From contig JAHIVH010000081.1 of NCBI GenBank assembly GCA_018816735.1, positions 124,001-188,000 on the forward strand: a DNA stretch of 64,000 nucleotides. The letters are read 5' to 3'. Origin of the DNA: Pseudomonadota bacterium. Lineage in GTDB: Bacteria; Desulfobacterota; Desulfobacteria; Desulfobacterales; JAHIVH01. Of this stretch, positions 10,239 through 19,329 are shown piece after piece. Within the stretch, counting starts at the first letter, position 1, and each line of letters begins with the position of its first letter. A model generated the notes under the pieces. The model worked only from the letters and a program-made list of their open reading frames with translations, did not search any database and had not been told where the DNA came from. The position numbers and the translations under genes are program-made.

Positions 10239-10307
10239 AAATCTGTATTTGTTTTACGCGTCCATCAGATAAAGTCGACTATATTATATCTCCATATCAG
10301 ATAATTA

Positions 10308-11363
10308 TTAAAGGTACATTATTATTTTAGAAAAAATTTTATAATTCGTATAGAGATAATCCGCTCTCGGGTATTTCCCGACAGGATTGAAATTCCGCCA
10401 TGTTGGTATGCATATCTTTTTCAGCAAGAAATTATCTTTAATAATTGTTCCGGAATAATATGCTGGCGGCGTATCATCCTCTCCAAGGTCTTTATCATAA
10501 ACCTGAATTTTATTTTTAAATTTATTTTTAAATTTCAGGTAATCCATTTCTTTATTTCTTGTTTTCAGCAGATCAAGCTGTCCAGCTGTGATCAACGCAC
10601 TGATTTTCGATGGGATGAATTTATTATTGTCTACCCTGAACCATTGCTTTTCGTCAAACACTTTTTTATGAAAAAATGCCATATAAATCAGATATTGAAT
10701 ATAACTTGACCATACGATCCAAAACGGAAATTTGCTTTCCCAATAAGAACCATAAATCCTGCCATATTTTTCAAGTACATCTTTATAATCAAAGTTTTTT
10801 TTTGAATGATATTTCAGTTGAAGGGCTCTCATTCTATTGTATATATCTGTATGGTTCGTTCCGACAGCCCCTCCTTCGAAATTGATGATTTTTTTGGTGA
10901 AACAAAGAAGTGAAAAATCACCGTAGGTTCCCAGTTTTTTGCCTTTATAGGAATAAAGCAAAGAATGGGCAAGATCTTCTATTACGATCAAGTTGTGTTT
11001 TTTTGCAATTTCGCAGATCGTGTCAATTTTCGCTGCATTGCCATATGTGTGCACAACATAAATGGCTTTTGTATTTTTCGTGATTGCTTTTTTTATTTCT
11101 TCCGGATCAATATTCAAGCCATCTTTTTCAGCATCGCAAGGCACGTATTTGTTTCCTGCAAGCTCAATTGTCATCGGTATGATCGAGCATGTGAATGCGG
11201 GAATGATGATTTCACTTTCTTTATCCCAATTGTAAGCTTTTAAAAGCAGATAAAAGCCATTTCTCGAATGCCCGGTAATGAGGAAATGTTTCAATTGCAG
11301 GTGCTGGGCCAATTTTTTTTTTAATATGCTTATCATACCGATATTTAAGACCTGTAAATTCAC
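10308..11363 (-). CDS. DegT/DnrJ/EryC1/StrS-type PLP aminotransferase
   Basis: Resembles sugar aminotransferases that add an amino group to nucleotide sugars, or related PLP enzymes. Visible features are the N-terminal GHSRNGFYLLLKAY helix, IIIPAFTCSIIP, the PLP Asp in VIEDLAHSL, GTYGDFSLLCF, and the Schiff-base Lys in FTKKIINFEGGAVGTN. The start is uncertain. The reading frame extends into the upstream gene to 11429, but those residues are an alternate frame of that gene. I chose GTG at 11363, just after its stop; ATG at 11336 is the other option. About 351 residues. The central part (HKKVFDEKQWFRV) is less conserved. With the GNAT-like gene it forms a two-gene unit of unknown pathway. Confidence 0.75.
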   Translation of the reverse strand: MNLQVLNIGMISILKKKLAQHLQLKHFLITGHSRNGFYLLLKAYNWDKESEIIIPAFTCSIIPMTIELAGNKYVPCDAEKDGLNIDPEEIKKAITKNTKAIYVVHTYGNAAKIDTICEIAKKHNLIVIEDLAHSLLYSYKGKKLGTYGDFSLLCFTKKIINFEGGAVGTNHTDIYNRMRALQLKYHSKKNFDYKDVLEKYGRIYGSYWESKFPFWIVWSSYIQYLIYMAFFHKKVFDEKQWFRVDNNKFIPSKISALITAGQLDLLKTRNKEMDYLKFKNKFKNKIQVYDKDLGEDDTPPAYYSGTIIKDNFLLKKICIPTWRNFNPVGKYPRADYLYTNYKIFSKIIMYL

Positions 11364-11365
11364 TT

Positions 11366-12295
11366 TCAGGAGGCAGGTTCTTTCCCCATCAAAATCATAT
11401 TGATGTTCTGAATCTCTTCCTTTTCCCATTTTATCTTGTTGATCAGGCCGACTTTGGAATTACTCAGAAAAGATTTGCCAAAGAATTTTACCATAGCCAT
11501 GAATATGCCTGGGATACATGACAGTCTTGAAAAAATGGTCATGAAAACGAATGCATCACCCCGGTTGTAGAAATCAGCTTCCGGTGGAATCATTTTCTGG
11601 ATGGTGTCTGGTAGCTTGACTTCCTTGTTGTGAGGTGGCAGGGAGCCGGGAAACATTTTTTTGAAAACAAACGGATAATCCTCATTGACGAGTGTCATTT
11701 CTTTTAGTGCCAAAAGTTTTTTATAGATCATCAAGAGCGCTGCATTTGGCTTGAATGTATTGACCATGTTAAAAAAAAGAAATCTATATTTGTACATTCC
11801 CCTCATGGCAAGTGGATTTGGAGTTTCGCTCAGGAGAACATATTTGATTTTTTTCTGGGGTGCAAATTTAATATAGAGCGTTCGGGAAGATAAAGTACAA
11901 AGGGAGAAACCAAGATGCTTTCCGCGAAATTCCTTGATTACCATGGTCTCATCAAAATTAAACAGGATATATCGATCTATCACCCAGTAAGAGAGTATCT
12001 GGAAGGCCACGATTTTTTCGTCCTTTACGACGTAAATCAGAAGATCTTTTGATTTAAAGTAATCATAAAATTTTTCCTGGGCCGACCAGCATGCCTTTTC
12101 AACAGCTTCACATCCTTGTATGATTTTTTGTAGTTTATTGAGATTTGCATGCTGGATATCCACTCTGTAATAATCAAATCCGTTCCGGTCTTTTATCGTG
12201 TGAAATTCATGATGATTGATCTCGTATAATCCTTCAGTTATTTCGAGTTCTTCAGGTATCATCCGTCCGTAATAAATTTTTTCAGATTTACCCAT
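11366..12295 (-). CDS. GNAT-like acyltransferase family protein, unknown substrate
   Basis: A 309-residue soluble protein. The middle (VIKEFRGKHLGFSLC, about residues 118-132) resembles the acyl-CoA-binding motif A of GNAT N-acyltransferases (R/QxxGxG/A). It is preceded by beta-strand-like LLIYVVKDEKIVAF and FNFDETMV. The N- and C-terminal regions are not recognisable. It immediately precedes the DegT-type aminotransferase on the same strand, so the pair may make and acylate an amino group, as in amino-sugar biosynthesis; this is inference. A promoter-like TTGACA-17-TATAGA lies about 180 bp upstream. Confidence 0.45.
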   Translation of the reverse strand: MGKSEKIYYGRMIPEELEITEGLYEINHHEFHTIKDRNGFDYYRVDIQHANLNKLQKIIQGCEAVEKACWSAQEKFYDYFKSKDLLIYVVKDEKIVAFQILSYWVIDRYILFNFDETMVIKEFRGKHLGFSLCTLSSRTLYIKFAPQKKIKYVLLSETPNPLAMRGMYKYRFLFFNMVNTFKPNAALLMIYKKLLALKEMTLVNEDYPFVFKKMFPGSLPPHNKEVKLPDTIQKMIPPEADFYNRGDAFVFMTIFSRLSCIPGIFMAMVKFFGKSFLSNSKVGLINKIKWEKEEIQNINMILMGKEPAS

Positions 12296-12696
12296 TCCTT
12301 TTGTCCTTTCATGAGTGTTATATAGTTAGTCAGGGAATTGCTGAACTATATTTCGTCAATAATTTGTTATAGAAAGAAATTAGCATTTCGTCGAACACGA
12401 ATCAAGTGAATTATTAAATTGTGTTTTTTATAGTAAACACTATTTTCTTATATGATCAAAAAATTTGACACTCTATACAATTATTTTTTACAAATGTCAA
12501 ATTTTGTAAATATATATTTATCTATTTTCGTCTTTACGATTTAAGTAAAATGATATTTACTGACATAAAAATTAGGTTCCGATAGCCCGGAACTGAAAAA
12601 CCGTGGTGACAGCCTTGAAAAAAGAGTTGAGACCTAAAGGGAAAATCAGAACAAAACGTTTGAAGAAACCTATTAAAAAAAGGAGATATGACAGAT
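12296..12696. promoter_or_regulatory. 401-bp divergent intergenic region with two face-to-face promoters
   Basis: The region separates the GNAT-like gene (minus) from the nucleotidase (plus) and is AT-rich. AAAATTTGACA (12460-12470) and TGTCAAATTTT (12495-12505) form an 11-bp inverted repeat, placing TTGACA -35 boxes on both strands. On the minus strand TTGACA (12500-12495) is followed after exactly 17 nt by TATAGA (12477-12472). On the plus strand TTGACA (12465-12470) is followed after 17 nt by TTACAA. The plus-strand leader (12506-12696) includes a small stem, GTTCC/GGAAC. It does not match any riboswitch class I can recall. Confidence 0.5.
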
Positions 12697-14592
12697 ATGG
12701 CATCCAAAAACAACATGATGGGTTTATTCATAAAAATCACAGTCATCTTCATAACGCTTGCTTTTATTGTAAGCTGCGGCAACAATGATGATAATGACAA
12801 TAAAGACAATGCCGATACCGTATCTCTTGTGATACTCCAGACATCGGACGTTCATCACCACGCAGCCGGATATGGCCCTCAATCCGATTATACGCCACTT
12901 GATTCAACCGATAATGACAGCGTCATGGGAGGTTATGCGAGACTGGCCGGACTGATAAAAAAAATCAGAAGCGATGCGTCTTCTGATGATCAACCGGTTT
13001 TGTTGTTTGATTCCGGTGATTTTTTAATGGGTACGATTTATGACATGACCGCTTCTGATCCCATTGCATTCAAGTTTTTCAAATTAATGAATTATGATGC
13101 CATTACCTTGGGAAATCATGAATTCGACTGGGGAAATGACAGACTTGCTGATCTGATTGACGCGGGTATGGCCTCCGGCTTTGACGTGCCTATTGTCGCA
13201 AGCAATATCGTGACAGACCCATTGGATTCTGAGGATGATGTCATAGAAGCGATAGTTACCAACGGTACGATCGTTGAGAATAAAATCATAACTGTCGAAG
13301 ATGGCTTGAAAGTGGGGATTCTGGGGATTTTGGGAATCGGCGCACACAGTGTGGCCCCTCTTGCTGATCCGGTAACCTTCAATCACGATTATGGCTTTTT
13401 ACAGGGAAAGGTGGATGCCCTGAAATCAAGTGGTGCGGATCTGATCGTTCTCCTTTCTCATACCGGTGTTGGTTCAGCAGGTTCAGGTGAGGATTCGGAT
13501 ATCGCGGAAAATGTTACCGGGATCGATATTATTGCTTCCGGTCATGAGCATACTGCGACAACGACGGCGTTCATTAAAGGTGCCTCAAATACGATTATTT
13601 TTTCTCCGGGAGAATATGGCTCTTATCTGAGCAGACTTGATATCACCTATAATAAAAAACAGAAAAAAATAACCGATCATAAATTCGAGTTGATACCGGT
13701 TGATGATACGGTAGCAGGCGACAAAGACATGGATGATGTTGTTAAAGGCTATAAGTCCATGATAAGCACGGCATTAAACGATATCGGTATGAGTCCGGAT
13801 ACAATTGTCACAAAAACCGGTTTTGATCTTGAGATGAAATCACTTCAGGAAACCGGATTTGGCAATCTGACCGCAGATGCGATTCGTGCGGCTGCAGGTG
13901 CCCTCGATGCTATGGATAATGAACCTTATGCAGTCGGCGTCATTGCAACTGGTGTGATCCGGGATAACCTTTATCAAGGTAAAACAGGAAACATTACATT
14001 CTCCGATGTCTATAATGCGTTGCCGCTGGGAAGCTCACCCTATGGCGATACAAATCCTGGTTACCCTATGATGAGTGTGTATGTAACTGCCAAGGAGCTC
14101 AGAAATATATGCGAAGTTTCTGTAAGTGCCGCACCGCTGATGGGGGGGCATGTTTATTTGAATTTGTCCGGTATCCGGTATGATTATAACGATTCCAATG
14201 CCCTTTTTTCAAAAGTTACCGATGTATACATGTGTGACACATCTGACTTAAATACAGTTACTTCTGGTACAAAACTTGACCTGACGGATGAAACAACACT
14301 TTATCATTTGGTCGTTAATCTTTATATTTTAAGCTTGATGGATTTGGCGACTTCTTACAATCTTGAAATCGTTCCAAAAGACAAAACCGGTATGCCCATC
14401 TCATCAAATGATTATGCGAATTTCAGGATAGATATTTCCACAGATGCCGGTGTTCAGGAACTGAAAGAATGGCGGGCATTCGACTATTTTCTTGAGACCT
14501 ATTACCCGTCAACTGGCACGGGCATTCCGTCGGCTATTTATGATCATGGCGGATCTGGCCTCGGACGCGCCAGTGCGATTTCAGGGAGTTAA
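12697..14592 (+). CDS. 5'-nucleotidase/metallophosphatase-family lipoprotein
   Basis: A UshA/5'-nucleotidase-type enzyme that hydrolyses nucleotides or related phosphoesters at the cell surface or in the periplasm. I chose the ATG at 12697 because AGGAG ends 11 nt upstream; the ATG at 12688 is only 2 nt away. A lipoprotein signal (FITLAFIVSC) is followed by an Asp/Asn-rich linker. The metallophosphatase domain has LQTSDVHHH, LFDSGDFLMG, LGNHEFDWG, VLLSHTGVG and ASGHEHT, all metal-site motifs. The C-terminal 5'-nucleotidase domain contains NLTADAIRAAA and TGVIRDN. About 631 residues, full length. It appears monocistronic and is followed by a REP-like hairpin. Confidence 0.85.
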   Translation: MASKNNMMGLFIKITVIFITLAFIVSCGNNDDNDNKDNADTVSLVILQTSDVHHHAAGYGPQSDYTPLDSTDNDSVMGGYARLAGLIKKIRSDASSDDQPVLLFDSGDFLMGTIYDMTASDPIAFKFFKLMNYDAITLGNHEFDWGNDRLADLIDAGMASGFDVPIVASNIVTDPLDSEDDVIEAIVTNGTIVENKIITVEDGLKVGILGILGIGAHSVAPLADPVTFNHDYGFLQGKVDALKSSGADLIVLLSHTGVGSAGSGEDSDIAENVTGIDIIASGHEHTATTTAFIKGASNTIIFSPGEYGSYLSRLDITYNKKQKKITDHKFELIPVDDTVAGDKDMDDVVKGYKSMISTALNDIGMSPDTIVTKTGFDLEMKSLQETGFGNLTADAIRAAAGALDAMDNEPYAVGVIATGVIRDNLYQGKTGNITFSDVYNALPLGSSPYGDTNPGYPMMSVYVTAKELRNICEVSVSAAPLMGGHVYLNLSGIRYDYNDSNALFSKVTDVYMCDTSDLNTVTSGTKLDLTDETTLYHLVVNLYILSLMDLATSYNLEIVPKDKTGMPISSNDYANFRIDISTDAGVQELKEWRAFDYFLETYYPSTGTGIPSAIYDHGGSGLGRASAISGS

Positions 14593-14640
14593 CCGATTAT
14601 TCGCAAACTCGGTGGTTCACGGTGAATCATATCATTTGCT

Positions 14641-14712
14641 AATCACAGAGGGCACTGAGAACACAGAGATGGAATCTCAATCTTTTTCTCTGTGCCCTTC
14701 CTTGTGGTGAAG
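14641..14712. repeat. REP-like inverted repeat of the CACAGAGGGCAC / GTGCCC...TTGTGGTG type
   Basis: The left arm CACAGAGGGCACTGAGA (14644-14660) and the right segment TCTCTGTGCCC plus TTGTGGTG (14687-14708) are imperfectly complementary. They lie between the convergent nucleotidase and MaoC genes. The wording matches a dispersed intergenic palindrome I recall from many environmental and deltaproteobacterial genomes. It may act as a bidirectional terminator. Confidence 0.6.
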
Positions 14713-14735
14713 TCATAGCGTCAATACGTTTATTG

Positions 14736-15632
14736 TTAAAGTGTCGTGCCGGGTTCGACAAATTTTAAATCCGCGCATATGACCGGCTTTGGATTTCCGG
14801 AACAGAAAACATCGAATTTCTGGCCGGAATCATAGGGGCTTACATGAAGCTCTGCCGTGTTTGCCATGAACATGGGGCCTTTGAAAGCAGCATCAATTTT
14901 GACAGGGGCATCGTTGATCGTAACATTGAGGCGTCCCGCAGCATTGGCCAATGTCCACATGCCATGAGCGATATCTCTTTTAAATCCGAAAAGTTTGGCT
15001 GTAACCGGAAACAGGTGAATGGGATTAAAATCTCCTGTGATTTTGGCATAGCGCCTTCCGGTACCGGCAGGCACCGCCCATTGGGTCAGGTAGGATGCGC
15101 CTTCAGCAGCTGACAGCCTGGATCGCTCGGACGGCTCATCCGGTTCTCCAAATTTACCTCGTATCAAAGCGGTTGTAATGCTCTCCCAAACCAGTTCATC
15201 TTTGAGTCTGACCTCCGTACGAATATCAAACTCCAGCCCTTTTTCCACGTTGCGTTTATCACCAAGAACACAAGAAATATTTAAAATATCAGATACTTTT
15301 ATTCTTTTATGCTGTAGGATGTGATTGCTTAAATGAATGGAACCCATCATTTTGAGCGGGAATGCCGGATGGCTGACCATGCCGAGATGCACTGGTGCTG
15401 CAATAATATGCGGGTAAAGAGGAGGCAGGTATTCTGAATGGATCAGGCCACAGGATCGATTATAGTTCTTCAGATTGTCAGGATCAATGGTAATGTCCGG
15501 CCATCTGGCGAAAATTGAGGGCAATTTTTCCCCAGGTTTCAGGCCTTTTCGTCGACCGGATACAAGCTTGAGATAACAGCCAAGTGCAGATGGTTTGTCA
15601 GAGTAGTGAAGGGATATATCATAGTTTTCCAT
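14736..15632 (-). CDS. MaoC-like (R)-specific enoyl-CoA hydratase, double hotdog
   Basis: Two tandem hotdog domains in 298 residues. The C-terminal one has the MaoC catalytic motif YAKITGDFNPIHLFP, with Asp201 and His206, followed by the IAHGMWTLA helix. The family hydrates trans-2-enoyl-CoA to (R)-3-hydroxyacyl-CoA, the monomer used by PHA synthase, or acts in fatty-acid synthesis and degradation. The N-terminal half (residues ~1-150) is the degenerate hotdog usual in this class. A good GGAG precedes the ATG. It is divergent from a TetR regulator with a perfect palindrome between them, so it is probably under that regulator's control. Chain-length specificity unknown. Confidence 0.8.
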   Translation of the reverse strand: MENYDISLHYSDKPSALGCYLKLVSGRRKGLKPGEKLPSIFARWPDITIDPDNLKNYNRSCGLIHSEYLPPLYPHIIAAPVHLGMVSHPAFPLKMMGSIHLSNHILQHKRIKVSDILNISCVLGDKRNVEKGLEFDIRTEVRLKDELVWESITTALIRGKFGEPDEPSERSRLSAAEGASYLTQWAVPAGTGRRYAKITGDFNPIHLFPVTAKLFGFKRDIAHGMWTLANAAGRLNVTINDAPVKIDAAFKGPMFMANTAELHVSPYDSGQKFDVFCSGNPKPVICADLKFVEPGTTL

Positions 15633-15769
15633 AAAATCTCCATTTTCCGGGGCCGACCGGGTATTTAATATGTTGATGGGGAAAAGACTGCTTTAATTTT
15701 AAATAGTTTCTTATTGAACAGACCCCATGGAAATTCAAGGAAAATTTTATTCTCTCCCTGTCGGTATTG

Positions 15770-15786
15770 TTTACCGAACCGGTAAA
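15770..15786. promoter_or_regulatory. Operator-like palindrome TTTACCG-AAC-CGGTAAA
   Basis: A perfect 7-bp inverted repeat with a 3-nt centre lies in the 272-bp region between the divergent MaoC-like and TetR genes. Position and symmetry fit a TetR-family operator controlling both genes. Binding is inferred, not shown. Confidence 0.5.
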
Positions 15787-15904
15787 AAAAGTGTTTCAAT
15801 CCTTGATTTATTCCAAAATATTTTCTATGCATTGATCCGTAACTATTGAATAATTGATTTGATACCCGGATACTGAAAATACGATAACACGCAAAAAAAT
15901 ATTA

Positions 15905-16519
15905 ATGAAAAAAAAGAGAAAAGACGGATTAAAAAGACAATCGGATATTATGAAGCTTTCTCTCGAAATGTTCTCAGACAGGGGCTATCACGCAGTGTCA
16001 GTGGATGATATCATCTCTGCTGCAGGTATCGCCAAGGGAACATTTTATCTCCACTTCAGCGGAAAACTTGAAATCCTCGAAATGATTATCGATAAATATC
16101 TGACTATCCTTTATGAGTCCGTCAAGGTCCTTGATATTTCCATGGACAAATCGATTGAAGATATCAAAAAGATTTATTTGGATGTAACGAAGATCCTTCT
16201 CAAGGAAAAAGGCTTTGGCCAGTTTTTAAAAATCGTGTTGAGAGATATTTCAAGCATCAATCATGAGCTTTATGGAAAAATCAATACATTTTACGTTAAA
16301 CTGGTTATGATGTCTGCCGAGTTTCATATAAATGCACAGAAAAAGGGAAAAATAAAAAAGGAACTTGATCCGGTCATTGCCTCCTATTGTATATTTGGTG
16401 CTGTAAAGGATCTTGTTTTCCGTTTGGTTGTGCTTGAGGAAAAAATAGATATCATGCAATCGATTTCCACCATGTTCGATCTTTTTCTGGGTGGGATGCT
16501 CGTTGAGAAATCCACGTAA
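15905..16519 (+). CDS. TetR/AcrR-family transcriptional regulator
   Basis: A 204-residue one-component regulator. The N-terminal HTH is typical: LSLEMFSDRGYHAVSVDDIISAAGIAKGTFYLHFSGKLEIL. The C-terminal helical ligand domain (residues ~60-204) is variable and resembles YcdC/FadR-like regulators only in outline. It lies between the MaoC-like hydratase (divergent) and the beta-oxidation operon (downstream, same strand), so an acyl-CoA ligand is a reasonable guess. No strong Shine-Dalgarno precedes the ATG; the leader just upstream is A-rich. Confidence 0.88.
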   Translation: MKKKRKDGLKRQSDIMKLSLEMFSDRGYHAVSVDDIISAAGIAKGTFYLHFSGKLEILEMIIDKYLTILYESVKVLDISMDKSIEDIKKIYLDVTKILLKEKGFGQFLKIVLRDISSINHELYGKINTFYVKLVMMSAEFHINAQKKGKIKKELDPVIASYCIFGAVKDLVFRLVVLEEKIDIMQSISTMFDLFLGGMLVEKST

Positions 16520-16870
16520 AGATGCCTTGGGTTTAAACACGTTTGTTTTACAGCAAATTTTTAAATGATTCGACAAACGCCTCTTCTCTGCCACTGCAAT
16601 TCCAGTCATCATGACCGTTGGGCCGAATTTGTTTAACATATTGATATTAAATTAAATATTGTGCTATGACATAATGTTTGACACAACATCATGATTGGAG
16701 TATATTCCCTCATTTTAGGCAAATGTGAGATTTTGGCGTTTCAATTCAACTATTTGCTAACAGCCTCAATTCTAAGCAATTTTCGTTTTGCATGTGTACC
16801 GGTAGATTGGGTCTGAATTAACTTTGCGATTAATATTTTATTAATTATTATATTTAATATGGAGGTTTTT
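16520..16870 (+). promoter_or_regulatory. Leader of the beta-oxidation operon with a sigma-70 promoter
   Basis: TTGACA (16678-16683), a 17-nt spacer and TATATT (16701-16706) make a near-consensus sigma-70 promoter, giving a leader of roughly 155 nt to the start at 16871. ATGTT-TGACAC-AACAT overlaps the -35 box and could be an operator half-site pair. The remaining ~150 bp to the TetR stop contain no gene that I can recognise. Confidence 0.6.
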
Positions 16871-19291
16871 ATGACACGTAGGATTGAGAAAGTAGCCGTA
16901 ATTGGATCCGGGATCATGGGCGGCGGTATTGCTGCACTATGTGCGGGTGCAGGTTTGGAAACGCTGCTTTTGGACATTGTCCCATTCAATTTGAAGGATG
17001 AGGAAAAAAATGATCCCAAAGCAAGAAACAGAATTGTTGAAGCTGGACTTCAGGGCGCCATTAAATCCAAACCACCGCTTTTCATGGATAAGAAAAATGA
17101 CGTCAGTCTGATCACGACCGGTAACCTCGACGATGACATTGACAAGTTAAAAGATTGTGATCTGATTGTAGAAGTTGTTGTGGAAAATTTGAAAATAAAG
17201 CAGCAACTCTTTGAAAAAGTCGAAAAGGTCATGAAACCGGGAGCGATTATCGCTTCGAACACATCAGGTCTTCCTCTTAAAGAAATGGCACAGGGAAGAA
17301 GCCAGCAGTTCAAAGAAAATTTTCTGATCATGCACTTTTTCAATCCAGTCCGTTATATGAAGCTTCTCGAACTTGTAGCCGGACCGGATACCAAAAAAGA
17401 TGTCTGTGAATTCATCGCTTCATGGGGCGAAAAAGTACTGGGCAAGGGCATTGTATGGGGAAAAGATACCCCCAATTTTATCGGAAACCGTATCGGCGTA
17501 GGGCAAATCGGTGAGGCTTTCCAGCTTCTTCTCACCGAAGATATTACCATTCCTGAATTTGATGCCATATATGGGCCGGCAATGGGTATGCCAAAAACAG
17601 CAGTATTTGCATTGACCGATCTGGTCGGCCTGGACACATTGGGCCATTTGATGGACAATTCTTATAAACTGCTTGAAAACGATGAGAGAAGGGAGATTTA
17701 CCAGAAACCCGAATTCATCCAGAAGATGCTTGAAAACGGGCAGTTGGGTAATAAAACCAAGGAAAAAGGCGGTTTCTACAAATCGATCGTCGATCCTGCC
17801 ACATGGAAGAAATCCAAACTCGTTCTGGATATAAAGACAGGCGAATACGTTGAGTTTGACAGAAAAGCAGTTCCGGACGTCGTTAAGGCAGCCAAAGAAA
17901 AGAAAACCCTTGCCGAAAAACAAAAAGCAATCCTCTATGATGACTCAAGACTCTCCCAGGTTGCATGGAAGCTGGCTGCAAGAACTTTCTGTTATTCAGC
18001 CAACCGAATTCCTGAAATTGCAAATAGTATCGTTGAAATCGATAGCGCCATGAGGTGGGGGTATGCTCTTGAAGCAGGCCCGTTTGAAAGCTGGGATAAT
18101 CTGGGCGTCAGGGAATCTGTCGCCAAAATGGAAAAAGACGGAATGCCCATTCCGAATAATGTAAAGAAAATGTTAGATGGCGGCAATGAAACATTTTATC
18201 GAATTCAGAATGGCAAAAAACAGTACTTTGATTTTGTATCCGGAAGCTATAAAGATCTCGTTCTCAGTGAAAAGATGATTTTTCTTGCTGATCTCAAGGC
18301 AGACAATAAAGAAGTCATGTCAAATGAAGCGGCTTCTCTCATTGATCTTGGTGATGGCGTATTCTGCCTTGAATTCCATACCAAAATGAATGCTGTAAAC
18401 AGAGCCATGGTTGATTTTAATGCCCAGGCTGGCGAATATGTTAAAAATAACGGTGTTGGCCTTGTTATCGGCAATCAGGCGCCGGGCATGCCCGGAGCGT
18501 TCTCCGCAGGTGGCGATCTTGGATATATGAGTGAACTTGCGAAGGCGGGCAAATTCAGTGAAATTGATCAGTTTATAAAAGATGCCCAGAAAGTTGTCAT
18601 GGGTACCCGATATGCACCATACCCCGTTGTTGCTGCGCCCTATGGCATGACACTTGGTGGTGGTGCAGAAACATGCCTTGCTGCAGACATGATAGTGGCC
18701 CACTCTGACTTGTTTATGGGGCTTGTAGAAATAGGTGCCGGTCTTCTTCCTGCAGGTGGGGGGTGCACCAACCTGTGGCGAAAAATTATAGAAAGCGTTC
18801 CTAAATCTGTAAAACTTGCTGATTATGGTGCGTATTTTGTCCCCACAATTTTGACGATTGCCCAGGCAAAAGTATCTGGCTCAGCTGCGGAAGCAAGAAA
18901 TAACGGTTTCCTTGGTCCCAAGGACAGAATCGTATTTAACAAGGATTACCTGATTGGTGAAGCCAAAAAAGAAGTATTGAAAATGGTTGATGATGGGTAT
19001 GTGGCGCCCAAAAAGACCAAAATACCGGTCATGGGCAGAGAAGCTCAGGGAATGATTTATGTCGAAATGTTTAATATGTCCCAAGGCAGTTTTATACCGC
19101 CACACATGGAATTGATCGCTAAAAAGGTTGCCTATGTCATATCAGGTGGCGAAGCAAGACAGGGAATGCTGGTTTCCGAGCAATATATGCTTGATCTGGA
19201 AAGAGAGGCGTTTGTTGAGTTGTGGAAAACGGAAAATACCCAGAAAATGGCTGAGCATATTTTTAAAACAGGCAAGCCGTTGTTAATGTAA
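16871..19291 (+). CDS. Fused 3-hydroxyacyl-CoA dehydrogenase / enoyl-CoA hydratase (FadJ/FadB-like order reversed)
   Basis: Catalyses the hydration and NAD+-dependent oxidation steps of beta-oxidation. The start is ATG at 16871 after GGAGG; the reading frame opens 12 nt earlier. About 806 residues. The N-terminal Rossmann domain has VAVIGSGIMGGGIA, NTSGLPL and HFFNPVRYM, with the catalytic His. Helical dehydrogenase C-terminal domains follow (TPNFIGNRIG). The crotonase domain sits at the C-terminus (about residue 480 on), with oxyanion segments GAFSAGGDLG and GMTLGGGAE. The dehydrogenase-then-hydratase order is the reverse of E. coli FadB and usual in this long bacterial class. The thiolase gene follows by 38 bp, so they form an operon. 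Confidence 0.9.
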   Translation: MTRRIEKVAVIGSGIMGGGIAALCAGAGLETLLLDIVPFNLKDEEKNDPKARNRIVEAGLQGAIKSKPPLFMDKKNDVSLITTGNLDDDIDKLKDCDLIVEVVVENLKIKQQLFEKVEKVMKPGAIIASNTSGLPLKEMAQGRSQQFKENFLIMHFFNPVRYMKLLELVAGPDTKKDVCEFIASWGEKVLGKGIVWGKDTPNFIGNRIGVGQIGEAFQLLLTEDITIPEFDAIYGPAMGMPKTAVFALTDLVGLDTLGHLMDNSYKLLENDERREIYQKPEFIQKMLENGQLGNKTKEKGGFYKSIVDPATWKKSKLVLDIKTGEYVEFDRKAVPDVVKAAKEKKTLAEKQKAILYDDSRLSQVAWKLAARTFCYSANRIPEIANSIVEIDSAMRWGYALEAGPFESWDNLGVRESVAKMEKDGMPIPNNVKKMLDGGNETFYRIQNGKKQYFDFVSGSYKDLVLSEKMIFLADLKADNKEVMSNEAASLIDLGDGVFCLEFHTKMNAVNRAMVDFNAQAGEYVKNNGVGLVIGNQAPGMPGAFSAGGDLGYMSELAKAGKFSEIDQFIKDAQKVVMGTRYAPYPVVAAPYGMTLGGGAETCLAADMIVAHSDLFMGLVEIGAGLLPAGGGCTNLWRKIIESVPKSVKLADYGAYFVPTILTIAQAKVSGSAAEARNNGFLGPKDRIVFNKDYLIGEAKKEVLKMVDDGYVAPKKTKIPVMGREAQGMIYVEMFNMSQGSFIPPHMELIAKKVAYVISGGEARQGMLVSEQYMLDLEREAFVELWKTENTQKMAEHIFKTGKPLLM

Positions 19292-19329
19292 TACCTTCAT
19301 AAAATAAAGAAATTCAGGAGGACAACTTT

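Noticed and set aside
11364-11429. N-terminal extension of the DegT-type aminotransferase to 11429
   Set aside because: Those residues are an alternate frame of the upstream gene's 3' end and are not like the family.
12560-12680. c-di-GMP (GEMM) riboswitch in the nucleotidase leader
   Set aside because: Only fragments such as GATAGCCCGG and GGTGAC recall the motif, and the conserved order and stems are missing.
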